Shown: in pieces, positions 46,370 through 53,900 of the stretch
Layout: each line of letters starts with the position of its first letter
Numbering within the stretch: the stretch's first letter is position 1
Origin: Hyphomicrobium_A sp963745205
GTDB lineage: Bacteria > Pseudomonadota > Alphaproteobacteria > Rhizobiales > Hyphomicrobiaceae
Assembly (NCBI GenBank): GCA_963745205.1
Contig: CAVUWX010000002.1
Coordinates: 1 to 64,000, forward strand
Reading direction: 5' to 3'
DNA: 64,000 nt
The notes under the pieces: generated by a model
Seen by the model: the letters and a program-made list of their open reading frames with translations, nothing else
What the model was told of the DNA's origin: nothing
The model's database searches: none
Made by a program: the position numbers and the translations under genes

Positions 46370-46609
46370 ATGACCTCACCCGTCACACTCGCTGATCTTA
46401 TCCACGCCGACAAGCTGTTGTGCGTGTACTGCCGCGATTGCGGCCACGAGCGCGACGTGAACCCTGCCACTGTGCCGCTCCCGCCTGAGACGCCCGTTCC
46501 TGAAGTCGGCAAGCACATGAAGTGCTCTAAGTGCGGCTCGAGGAAAGTGGATGCGCGGCCGGAGCTGTACCCGGGCAGGATCGTGGCCATGCGAGCGAGG
46601 CGGATGTAG
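46370..46609 (+). CDS. Small zinc-ribbon protein
   Basis: A 79-residue protein with two cysteine pairs, CVYCRDCG (C18, C21, C24 region) and CSKCG (about 52-55), a typical zinc ribbon, ending in a basic RIVAMRARRM tail. Such proteins are common in rhizobial mobile regions. A damaged second copy of its second half lies at 45445-45506. ATG 46370 gives MTSPVTLADLIHADKLLCVY at the start. Confidence 0.75.
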   Translation: MTSPVTLADLIHADKLLCVYCRDCGHERDVNPATVPLPPETPVPEVGKHMKCSKCGSRKVDARPELYPGRIVAMRARRM

Positions 46610-46656
46610 CGTTGGAGCGGCAGTGGAGCTAATCTTCCCAAAATTGGGGGCGGATC

Positions 46657-47370
46657 ATGTTCACTCAGTCGCTTCTTGCCACCCTGTTATCTTGGTTTGG
46701 CATCGTGGGGGGTGCGCTAACGGTTGTGGGAAATCTGCAAACGGCCTTTAGCCTTTCAAATTGGGCCAAGTGGCTCGCAACTCACTGGCAAAGTTGGATG
46801 ATGACGTTTTGGGGCGGTTATTTGGGTTTATCCCACGTAACCGCCGACACTGGATTCATCCGTGTCGATGCGCCCTTTATCTTTTCATTGGCCCTCATCG
46901 CTCTTGGTTCCCATTTCACGCAAGGGTCCGACCCGGAAGTGCCGATACGGCGGAAGCTACTTTCTCTCATCGCGGGGTCGGCAGTGTTGGCTGCATGGTA
47001 TGCTGTGATGATTTATCTAGGCCAGCACGGCGTTGAGATCGACATTTGGTTCTTTTTTGTCATGGACTGGCTCGTCATTTTTTTAATGATCAGCCATTGG
47101 CCGTACCAATTCGCCTTACTCAGCGCATCTGCCGCAATAATTCTGCTGGTCCTGATGATCATCGCAAACAACGGATTAGCTGAGGGCACAATCTACGAAC
47201 TGGCTGCCGAGGTCGCTTTGATGGTCATCCTTGGTGCGTTTGTCATTTTTGTTGCGCGACCATCCGCCTTCACGCGGCAACTCCTATTTGTGCTCTTTCT
47301 TATCGGAGTTATCCTGGCAGTCAGCGAGATGTCAAAACTCGGCATAAGCCTAGAGCCGCCGCGGGCTTGA
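46657..47370 (+). CDS. Multi-pass membrane protein of unknown function
   Basis: A 237-residue protein with about seven membrane segments. Short loops such as QGSDPEVPIRRK (about 88-99) and GLAEGTIYEL lie between them. It begins MFTQSLLATLLSWFGIVGGA. No family recognised. Base composition is lower in GC than the chromosomal core genes. Confidence 0.65.
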   Translation: MFTQSLLATLLSWFGIVGGALTVVGNLQTAFSLSNWAKWLATHWQSWMMTFWGGYLGLSHVTADTGFIRVDAPFIFSLALIALGSHFTQGSDPEVPIRRKLLSLIAGSAVLAAWYAVMIYLGQHGVEIDIWFFFVMDWLVIFLMISHWPYQFALLSASAAIILLVLMIIANNGLAEGTIYELAAEVALMVILGAFVIFVARPSAFTRQLLFVLFLIGVILAVSEMSKLGISLEPPRA

Positions 47371-47401
47371 TCCTCCCACTAGGCAAGCCCACATCTGCCC
47401 C

Positions 47402-48016
47402 GTGCTCAAGCGTAACCCCTTCATCATCCCGTCCGCCCCAGTTCTGAAGCGCCAGCCGCAGACTGGGCCGCAATGGCTGCATGGGGTCAAGTTCGATGGC
47501 TGGCGTGCTCAACTGCACAAGGCTGGCGATGAGGTCACGATCTTCACACGCAATGGCCACGATTACACCGAACGCTTCCCGGCGATCCGCGGGAGCCTGC
47601 TCGCCCTGCCAACGGATTCGGCCATCATCGATGCCGAGATTGTCGTGTGCGACAGCGATGGCAAGCCGGACTTCAAGGCGCTGATGGAGGGTGCGACGGG
47701 TGATCTTTGCGCCTGGTGCTTCGATCTGCTGGGGCTTAATGGCCAGGGCCTGCGAAGGCGGGCCCTGATCGAGCGCAAGGCCATGCTTCGAAATCTGCTC
47801 AATAAGGCAGACGATCACGCGTTGCGCTTCTCGGAGACATTCCCTGACCCGGTGAAGCTCCTCGCCGCGGCTGAGAGCCAGGGCCTTGAGGGGATCGTGT
47901 CGAAGCTTGCCACTCAGCCATACCGCTCTGGCAAAAATCCCGGATGGGTCAAGGTCAAGTGCCGCGCTTGGCGCGAGGCGAACCGTGACCGCTGGGAGAT
48001 GTTTGCGAAGCGTTGA
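47402..48016 (+). CDS. Minimal ATP-dependent DNA ligase (adenylation domain only)
   Basis: A 204-residue protein starting at GTG 47402. Nucleotidyltransferase motifs are in order: motif I KFDGWR (30-35, K30 being the adenylated lysine), TRNGHDYTERFP (Ia), DAEIV (77-81), FDLL (108-111), EGIVSK (163-168) and WVKVK (182-186). It matches the catalytic core of LigD/LigC-type ligases, but there is no OB-fold domain, nuclease or primase domain. Single-domain ligases of this kind occur in mobile regions; activity without an OB domain would need a partner or be weak. Confidence 0.88.
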   Translation: MLKRNPFIIPSAPVLKRQPQTGPQWLHGVKFDGWRAQLHKAGDEVTIFTRNGHDYTERFPAIRGSLLALPTDSAIIDAEIVVCDSDGKPDFKALMEGATGDLCAWCFDLLGLNGQGLRRRALIERKAMLRNLLNKADDHALRFSETFPDPVKLLAAAESQGLEGIVSKLATQPYRSGKNPGWVKVKCRAWREANRDRWEMFAKR

Positions 48017-48380
48017 GCGGTCTCATCAGGCACTGTACCTGGTGGCGTCGTGACCCTGCGCGAGCTTCTAGCTGCTCTGGATTGCGTTCGCCTTGTCTAC
48101 TTCATCGTATGAAACCGTACATTATGCCGACGCAGTAGGCACTTTCCGCAGTCAACAACGGCGCTAATCTTGGCAGTACGGACCTTTTCTCGTGTATAGA
48201 CGTTAACAGACACCACGCAACACCGAGCCCGCCTCAGCTACACGGGCTCTGCCTCCCAAGTCGATCATCTCGTCTTGTTGCGATGTGAGGATTGATCGAC
48301 ACCTCGGGACATTCGCGGTCCACGCTAACGAGACCGCCCTGCCTCTGGCAGCTTGCGCTTAGCCGCGCTCTGGAACAGTC
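48017..48380. other. Intergenic region with one hairpin
   Basis: These 364 bases hold no supported gene. A seven-bp hairpin (GAGCCCG at 48224-48230, CGGGCTC at 48243-48249) lies in the middle but has no T-run. The first half is relatively AT-rich and may contain a promoter for the receiver gene. Confidence 0.4.
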
Positions 48381-48749
48381 ATGCAACGCCCCACTCTCAA
48401 GGGGCGCTCAATCCTCATCGTTGAGGATGAGCCGCTTATCGCCATGGACATCACGCAAGCCTTTGAAGGCACCGGCGCCGCGCTGACGACGACCAACTCG
48501 CTGCACCAGGCCATGACCCTCGTTGAACACGATGGTCTATCCGGTGCCATCCTCGACCATTCGCTCGGTGACGGCGACAGTTGTCTGCTCTATGCGCGCC
48601 TCAAGGACCGAGGCATCCCCTTCTTGATCTACAGCGGGTTCGAACAGGTTGAGGGAGCGTGTGACGCGCCTCGCATTTCCAAGCCGGCCCCTTCTGGTGA
48701 GCTGGTAGCCAAGATGGAGAAACTTATTCGCGACGCGGTTCCAAGTTGA
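48381..48749 (+). CDS. Stand-alone response regulator receiver protein
   Basis: A 122-residue CheY-like receiver: ILIVEDEPLIAMD (acidic pair), the expected phosphoacceptor position in GAILDHSLGDGDS (Asp in ILDHSL), FLIYSGF (Thr/Ser position) and RISKPAPSGEL with the conserved Lys. No output domain is present. Rhizobial genomes contain many such single-domain receivers, often beside HWE-type kinases, though no kinase gene is near. Intact and followed by a second receiver gene. Confidence 0.88.
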   Translation: MQRPTLKGRSILIVEDEPLIAMDITQAFEGTGAALTTTNSLHQAMTLVEHDGLSGAILDHSLGDGDSCLLYARLKDRGIPFLIYSGFEQVEGACDAPRISKPAPSGELVAKMEKLIRDAVPS

Positions 48750-48803
48750 GGTTTTCAGTCTGCGACTAACCATTGCAACATTTCAGTCGGTCTTGGTGGA
48801 ACT

Positions 48804-49209
48804 ATGCAGTGCATTGCCGTGTCTAGTCAGATGGACGAAGGCGCAAGAAGAATTTTGATAGTCGAAGACGAGCCACTAGTCCGGATGTTTGCAGCCGATA
48901 TCTTAGGTGAAGCGGGCTTCGCGGTCCTAGAGGCTGGCACCGCCGATGAAGCCTTGCAGATCATCACTACTGGAACCCCTACTAGCCGCGGTCATGACCG
49001 ACATCGAGATGCCAGGCTCGTTAGATGGCCTGGAGTTAGCGCGGTGCATCGAAGCGAAGTGGCCGGGCATTCCGGTTGTCATTGTCTCTGGTCGGCGTCT
49101 TCCCCGACCGGACGAACTTCCACAAGAAGCTCTTTTCCTGGCTAAACCCTATTCTGAGAAGCTCCTCATCGACACCCTCGAAGCGTGTTGTAGCTCGCGG
49201 ACTCAGTAG
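48804..49209 (+). CDS. Response regulator receiver protein (frameshift)
   Basis: A second CheY-like receiver. From ATG 48804 or, more likely, ATG 48831 the frame gives RRILIVEDEPLVRMFAADIL and then EAGTADEALQII. Near 48960-48985 the frame changes to LAAVMTDIEMPGSLDGLELA, with the phosphoacceptor Asp in MTDIEMPG, VVIVSGR and FLAKPYSEKLLIDTLEA, stopping at 49209. The two halves together form a complete domain, so a one-base deletion or sequence error is the simplest explanation. Confidence 0.75.
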
Positions 49210-49224
49210 CCACGGAGGCGCGGG

Positions 49225-49407
49225 TCATCGTGTTTTTCGCGCGGTATCAATGGCGGCTTTCAGCTGTTCCGAGAGCGCACGGCCTTCAATTTGGTCTGCG
49301 GAATAGCCCTCAGCGTGTAAACGACGTTTGATCTCCGCGACACTCACACACTGCCCGGACTTCGCCAGTTCGAACGCGCGTTCAATGGCATTTGTGTTCG
49401 GCTGCAT
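49225..49407 (-). CDS. Small conserved-type protein of unknown function
   Basis: A 60-residue helical protein (QPNTNAIERAFELAKSGQC, then EIKRRLHAEGYSADQIEGRA). The shape, with a helix-loop-helix in the middle, fits the small proteins common in Rhizobiales, and I am fairly sure it is translated. It starts 18 bases downstream (on the minus strand) of the T-run that ends the first small-RNA candidate. Confidence 0.7.
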   Translation of the reverse strand: MQPNTNAIERAFELAKSGQCVSVAEIKRRLHAEGYSADQIEGRALSEQLKAAIDTARKTR

Positions 49408-49425
49408 AGGGCACCAGAAGACATG

Positions 49426-49502
49426 AAAAAGCCGCCGAACACTGACGCGCGCGGCGGCGAAGTTCGTGGGCGACCGACGGGCTGAGGGCCTTCGTCGGCT
49501 AA
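49426..49502 (-). ncRNA. Candidate small RNA 1 (hairpin plus intrinsic terminator)
   Basis: On the minus strand, a hairpin (CCGACG/CGTCGG, 49474-49498, 13-base loop) is followed after about 15 bases by a seven-bp GC stem (GCCGCCG/CGGCGGC, 49431-49458) and TTTTT. The same two-hairpin arrangement, with the same spacing and similar sequence, occurs at 50105-50182. Repeated structure ending in an intrinsic terminator is the mark of a small RNA family. No expression data are available here. Confidence 0.5.
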
Positions 49503-49602
49503 CGGTGACTACCGCGCCAGGAGTGTGGCGTCCATTTGACAGGATGCCCCACCGAGCGCGAAGCGAACCGCGACGAAGTGCCGATCACTCGTAACGAGAA
49601 AA

Positions 49603-49630
49603 GGCCCCGGACTGCCCTACATCCGAGGCC
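49603..49630 (-). terminator. Intrinsic terminator downstream of small minus-strand gene
   Basis: On the minus strand the stem GGCCTCGGA/TCCGGGGCC (one mismatch, loop of ten bases) is followed by TTTTC. It lies 125 bases after the stop of the gene at 49755-49919. Confidence 0.6.
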
Positions 49631-49754
49631 CTTCGCAAGCGCTGGAAGAAAACCCAGCACGCTAATTTTGCCTCGGAAATTCTTAATGAACAGCGCCACC
49701 GAGTGCGCTTCAGGCGTCTGGCAGGCGCGAGCGCCATCTAGCGGCAAACCAAGA

Positions 49755-49919
49755 TTATCGCGGCTGGCTCGACGTTGCGCCCGTCGGAAGCGAACCCAAC
49801 TTCCAACCGAGATAGAAGCCGCCAGACGCAAGCATAGCGCCGATCAATACCGCCATCACAGATTTGGCCGCGCGTGCCTTTGCTGCGCGGTAGTCAGCTA
49901 GTGGTCTTAGACGAGACAC
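49755..49919 (-). CDS. Small single-helix membrane protein
   Basis: A 54-residue protein starting at GTG 49919 with GGGAG just upstream. A basic N-terminus (SRLRPLADYRAAKARAAKS) leads into one membrane helix (VMAVLIGAMLASGGFYLGW) and a polar tail. Function unknown. A terminator follows at 49603-49630. Confidence 0.55.
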   Translation of the reverse strand: MSRLRPLADYRAAKARAAKSVMAVLIGAMLASGGFYLGWKLGSLPTGATSSQPR

Positions 49920-50104
49920 GGCAACTCCCGGGGTTTGAGTGCCAACGGCTCGGATTTGGGAAGGGTTTCCGGGCCTACAGCCTCCCAGGTCGGGCATTGC
50001 ACTATCAAAAGAGCCGCGCGGAAATGGCATCAGATCGCACCCCACGGCGTTAACCGCCGTTGAGGGGAAACGCCTGCTCGTTCGGGCTTCCGTCGAGAGG
50101 AAAC

Positions 50105-50182
50105 AAAAAGCCTCTGAGCCTGTGATCTAGCTCAGCGGCGACGTTCGTGTGTACCGACGGGCCGAGGGCCTACGTCGGCTAT
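50105..50182 (-). ncRNA. Candidate small RNA 2 (hairpin plus intrinsic terminator)
   Basis: On the minus strand, a hairpin (CCGACG/CGTCGG, 50154-50178) with the same 13-base loop length as candidate 1 is followed by a ten-bp stem with one mismatch (50110-50139) and TTTTT. Loop sequences differ from candidate 1 at only a few positions (GGCCC core kept). It may alternatively be the 3' end of the transcript from the gene at 50358-50576. Confidence 0.5.
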
Positions 50183-50357
50183 CTAGGAGTGTCGTGTCCA
50201 AAAAGCATGCCGATATCGCAACGCTAAAGCCCGGCGGGCCGTGCTAAGCGCACACGCCATTCAGACGGGGAAGCCTCAACGCCTCCACGATCAAGGCAAT
50301 GGAGCAATTCTCGCGCGTAAACTTGCCGTTGATCTCCGCACAGCTCCAGCGCGAGGA

Positions 50358-50576
50358 TCAGCACACCGCGTCAATGAGCGCCTGAGGTTCGCCGGTAGTG
50401 CGTGCGGCCGGCAGCCCATCCAGCTCAAATTTCGTCCGTCTGTACTTGTCACGGACATTGTCAGCGATGTTGGACATGGCCGCACGCTCAGCCACGCTGT
50501 CACTGCGCATGAGCGAGCACAAGCTGAGTTCCGCCGGCAGTAAGTAGGAAATTGCGACGAGTTCCAGAAGTGCCAC
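50358..50576 (-). CDS. Small protein of unknown function
   Basis: A 72-residue protein from GTG 50576 (ALLELVAISYLLPAELSLCS at its N-terminus, then NVRDKYRRTKFELDGLPAAR). Composition looks protein-like, and an intrinsic terminator lies downstream near 50105-50139 in the right orientation. The ribosome site is weak and no family is recognised. A longer frame in another register across 50291-51193 is considered an artefact. Confidence 0.42.
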   Translation of the reverse strand: MALLELVAISYLLPAELSLCSLMRSDSVAERAAMSNIADNVRDKYRRTKFELDGLPAARTTGEPQALIDAVC

Positions 50577-50904
50577 AGCGAGCTCGTGGCCAAAGCAGTA
50601 ATTACGGAAGGCGTCGAAGGGCGGCAGCGTTCGCTTGGGAACGATTGGTGGTCTTGGAAGGATCGTAAGACGACTTGCTGAGCGCTTCGGAACTTTCCGC
50701 GACGTATGCCGTTCGATAGAAAATCTCGACCAACGAGGGACACTCTACAGAACGCCGTTATGCCAAATAAAGAGTTAGCAAAGCGCTTTGGGGTAAGGCT
50801 GCGCCACAGGACGCCGGACATTACTTGGCAGAAGCTGCCCTCAGCCATGCTCAAACTTTTGATTGCCATTGCCAATGCTGAACAGTCGGAACGCCGGGCG
50901 GCGC
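50577..50904. other. Intergenic region
   Basis: About 330 bases between two small minus-strand genes. Open frames on both strands lack ribosome sites and protein-like composition. I see no repeat or structured element here. Confidence 0.35.
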
Positions 50905-51198
50905 CTAGCGAAGAGGGCTCGGCCAACGATCGCCGATAGGGCAACCGGGCTGACCTGACCCTTGTTGCAATATTCGAGCGGCTTTTAGCGGCGCGCGGCG
51001 GCGCTCGTCCAGGACGAGGCCCTCGAGTGGCGGTGCGATCACCTGATCCAGAATAAAGCGCTGTCTCTCGGAGAGCGTAGCGAAACCGAGGTCGATCGCT
51101 TGGCGCGCGATACTGTATGCCGCACTCCCTTGCGGCAGCGTGCCTTGAGCCATGAGGTGTTGAACATCTTCGGACCGATGTAGGTCGTCCCACTCCAT
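50905..51198 (-). CDS. Small protein of unknown function
   Basis: A 97-residue protein with a strong ribosome site (AAGGAG) before ATG 51198. It starts MEWDDLHRSEDVQHLMAQGT and continues with GFATLSERQRFILDQVIAPP, a predicted helix-rich domain. The last 25 residues (Gly/Pro/Arg) look less ordered. No family recognised. Confidence 0.6.
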   Translation of the reverse strand: MEWDDLHRSEDVQHLMAQGTLPQGSAAYSIARQAIDLGFATLSERQRFILDQVIAPPLEGLVLDERRRAPLKAARILQQGSGQPGCPIGDRWPSPLR

Positions 51199-51465
51199 TG
51201 CCGTCGCTCCTTTACGCAAACAGAGGCGACAGCACCAAAGAATGGTTAATGAGGCATTAAACTGTTCCGCGCGCGTACCGCGCAATGTTCTCAGCGGGGA
51301 GCGGCCGCAGTCGCGATCAGAGTTCCTGGAAGTTGGGGAGGATCTGCACGGTCGCGGTTTTGGTTTTGGTCGCGCCGGTGAGGTCGAGGCATTCGAGGGA
51401 CGCCGTTAAGCAGCGGGGCCGGACATCAAGTTGGAAATTTATCGCCGGCTACTTCTGCCGCTCGA

Positions 51466-51786
51466 TCAAGCCGGAAGTGTCCAAACTACGACCGGTCGAA
51501 GACGAGGACCGGGATTTGGTCTAAAGGCCTCCCGTCGATCGTGCACAAACGCGGCGAGCTGTTCCTCCAGTTCCTTCTGACTGCTTGCCGTACCGTCCCG
51601 ATGATCGTCAACAAACCGCCGCGGAATGCGAAGATTGATCGCATCGTTCGCCCAATCGATGCGTATTCGAAACAGTTCGCCGCCTGACGTGTCGGGCTCC
51701 GTCCCCTTGAGGATACGAAGCGTGGCGCCGTCCGGGAACAGCGGCTTCATAACCGCCAGGAACCTTTGTTGCGTATCTGGCGCCAT
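51466..51786 (-). CDS. Small protein at the end of the Ehr-type operon
   Basis: A 106-residue soluble protein (APDTQQRFLAVMKPLFPDG, then FRIRIDWANDAINLRIPRRF and KELEEQLAAFVHDRREAF). GGAGGG lies just before ATG 51786, 33 bases after the hyfI-like stop, so it is probably the last gene of that operon. No family recognised. A subunit or accessory role in the complex is inferred from position only. Confidence 0.65.
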   Translation of the reverse strand: MAPDTQQRFLAVMKPLFPDGATLRILKGTEPDTSGGELFRIRIDWANDAINLRIPRRFVDDHRDGTASSQKELEEQLAAFVHDRREAFRPNPGPRLRPVVVWTLPA

Positions 51787-51819
51787 GGCGCCCTCCGTTC
51801 GGACACGCGCTAGCAGTCG

Positions 51820-52350
51820 TCAGGACGCGATCGAAGACGCACTTTTTTCGACGAGGGCGATGAGGCCCTGCAAGAGCGCTGTGGGATTTGGCGGACAGCC
51901 GCGAATATGGAGGTCGACAGGGATCACTGCCGAGACGCCGCCTATACACGCATAGCCGCCGGCGAAGATCCCCCCGTCGACAGCGCAATCGCCGACGGCA
52001 ACAACCCACTTCGGATCGGGAGTTGCCCGATACGTGCGCTCGAGTGCCTCGCGCATGTTGCGCGTTACCGGCCCGGTGACCAGGAGCACGTCGGCGTGGC
52101 GCGGCGAGGCAACGAAACGCAAGCCAAAGCGTTCGAGGTCGTAAAAGACATTGCTGAGCGCGTTGATCTCGAGCTCGCATCCGTTGCAGGATCCGGCATC
52201 CACCTCGCGGATCGAGAGACTACGGCCGAGGCGTCGCCGGCTCGCGCGGTCCAGCGCCTTCGCCAGCTCGACGATCGACCTCTCGTCCGCCAAGGGGGGC
52301 GGTTCGGTCAATGGCGCTTGAACGAGGCTCTTGAACAACAGCTTGCGCAT
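51820..52350 (-). CDS. hyfI: Ehr-type complex small subunit, HyfI/NuoB-like
   Basis: A 176-residue Fe-S protein homologous to hydrogenase-4 HyfI, HycG and NuoB. All four ligands of the proximal [4Fe-4S] cluster are present in the hydrogenase arrangement: C55 and C58 in GSCNGCELEI, C122 in VGDCAVDGG and C152 in IRGCPPNP. It would pass electrons between an unknown donor and the large subunit HyfG at the membrane interface. It starts 12 bases after the hyfG-like stop. Confidence 0.92.
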   Translation of the reverse strand: MRKLLFKSLVQAPLTEPPPLADERSIVELAKALDRASRRRLGRSLSIREVDAGSCNGCELEINALSNVFYDLERFGLRFVASPRHADVLLVTGPVTRNMREALERTYRATPDPKWVVAVGDCAVDGGIFAGGYACIGGVSAVIPVDLHIRGCPPNPTALLQGLIALVEKSASSIAS

Positions 52351-52362
52351 GGCAGCATGATC

Positions 52363-53883
52363 TCAGAGGTCGTGCCCAGAATATGAGCAATTGAACGATT
52401 TGTTGCAGAGTGGGAAATCCGCGACAATGTTACCCTCGATGGCGGCCTCGAGCAGCGGCCATTGGAACCAGGAGGGGTCGCGCAAATGAGCGCGCGCGAT
52501 CGTGCCGTTGACAATCCGGGTCCACGCCAGGATGTCGCCACGGAATCCCTCCACAAGTGCTATGCCCTCGCGCGCACCTATTGCCTCCAGCGGCAGCTTC
52601 ACACTCAAGCGCGCTGAGCTCTTCGGAAGGCTGTCCAGGATCTGCTCGATAATAGCGAGGCTCTGCTGCACCTCTTCGATACGGATCCAAATGCGTGCGT
52701 CGACATCTCCCTCCTGGCGAACCGGAACCTCGAATTTGAGGTCGGTATAGGGGCGATAGCCGGGGGTTCGGCGGGCATCCATAGACCGTCCGGAGGCGCG
52801 GCCGATGTACCCGCCCGCTCCGTACTGGCGTGCGAGAGCGGACTTCAAGACGCCGGTGCCGACGGTACGATCCTGGAGCGACGCCGTGTTGTCGTAGAGC
52901 TCCACCAGCGCCGGAAAGTGTCGGCGGACGGTAGCCAAGAGCGCAAGAATGCTGCCGATGCCTCCGCTTGAGAGATCGCCCGCCATGCCTCCCGGCACCA
53001 CGCGGTCCATCATGAGCCGGTGGCCGAAGCAGGTATCGGCGGCGCGCAGGACGTGCTCGCGCAATGCGCCGCAGTGCGCATGCATGAGCGAGAACGAGGC
53101 ATCGTTGCAGATGGCGGCAATGTCGCCGAAGTGGTTGGCGAGGCGCTCGAGCTCGGCCATGAGCGCGCGGAGTGCGGTGGCGCGAGCGGGCGTTTGGACG
53201 CCGACTGCGGCCTCGACAGCTTGGGCAAAAGCCAAGGCATAGGCGACCGTGCTGTCGCCTGAGACACGGCCGGCAAGCTTCGCGGCTTTCTCGAGCGGGG
53301 CCCCTATCATCAGCTGCTCGATGCCTTTGTGCACATACCCGAGCCGTTCCTCGAGCCGGACGATCGTCTCGCCGTTGGCCGTGAAGCGAAAGTGACCGGG
53401 TTCGATGATGCCGGCATGGACAGGCCCGACGGCGATCTGGTGCATCGGCGGCCCTTCGGCTTTGAGAAAACCATAGGCTACGCCAGTCAGCTCCGGGGCC
53501 TGCGGCGGCCCGAGCGGGTGCTTAACGCCCCACCGGCCATGGTCGAGCCACGGACGAGCATCGGGCACCCCTTCTGGTTCCAACCCGTAAAGGTCACGGA
53601 TCGTGCGCTCGAGGCGCAGCGCGGGCGCGTGCGTCAATCCGACCGAAGGAAAGCGCCGCTTCGGACAGGGCAAGCTGACCACGGCGAACTCGGCATTGGA
53701 TGCGCCAACAAGGCCCATGTGAACGGCCTCGCCATCACTCCACAGTCCCAGGAGCGTGGCCTCGCGGGCGGCGAGCCCAACGATTGCCTGTCGCCAGGTC
53801 TCTACATCGACGACGATGCGCGGCCATGGCTTATGGGCCGCGACGGGCCCGCCACTAGCGATCAATGCGGAGACAAATGGCAT
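52363..53883 (-). CDS. hyfG: Ehr-type complex large subunit, HyfG/NuoCD-like, lacking the N-terminal NiFe cysteines
   Basis: A 506-residue protein. Residues about 1-130 are NuoC-like, and about 150-506 are the hydrogenase large subunit/NuoD-like domain. VGPVHAGIIEPGHFRF and LGYVHKGIEQLMIG are clearly conserved. At the first NiFe site, where hydrogenases have RxCGxC, this protein reads RVSGDS (206-211), so both cysteines are replaced. The last residues PLCNKSFNCSYSGHDL have two cysteines (C493, C499) but not the CxxC spacing. A NiFe centre is therefore unlikely. ATG 53883 has GGGAG upstream; the open frame beyond it runs into hyfF and is rejected. Confidence 0.92.
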   Translation of the reverse strand: MPFVSALIASGGPVAAHKPWPRIVVDVETWRQAIVGLAAREATLLGLWSDGEAVHMGLVGASNAEFAVVSLPCPKRRFPSVGLTHAPALRLERTIRDLYGLEPEGVPDARPWLDHGRWGVKHPLGPPQAPELTGVAYGFLKAEGPPMHQIAVGPVHAGIIEPGHFRFTANGETIVRLEERLGYVHKGIEQLMIGAPLEKAAKLAGRVSGDSTVAYALAFAQAVEAAVGVQTPARATALRALMAELERLANHFGDIAAICNDASFSLMHAHCGALREHVLRAADTCFGHRLMMDRVVPGGMAGDLSSGGIGSILALLATVRRHFPALVELYDNTASLQDRTVGTGVLKSALARQYGAGGYIGRASGRSMDARRTPGYRPYTDLKFEVPVRQEGDVDARIWIRIEEVQQSLAIIEQILDSLPKSSARLSVKLPLEAIGAREGIALVEGFRGDILAWTRIVNGTIARAHLRDPSWFQWPLLEAAIEGNIVADFPLCNKSFNCSYSGHDL

Positions 53884-53900
53884 GGCTCCCTTGCTTTCCG

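Noticed and set aside
50291..51193. A 300-codon minus-strand open frame
   Set aside because: It overlaps two better-supported small genes in other frames that have ribosome sites or terminators, and its composition is Arg/Ser-rich without domain features.
52363..53883. Reading the HyfG-like protein as a functional NiFe hydrogenase
   Set aside because: The RxCGxC motif is replaced by RVSGDS and the C-terminal CxxC is absent; no maturation genes are in the window.
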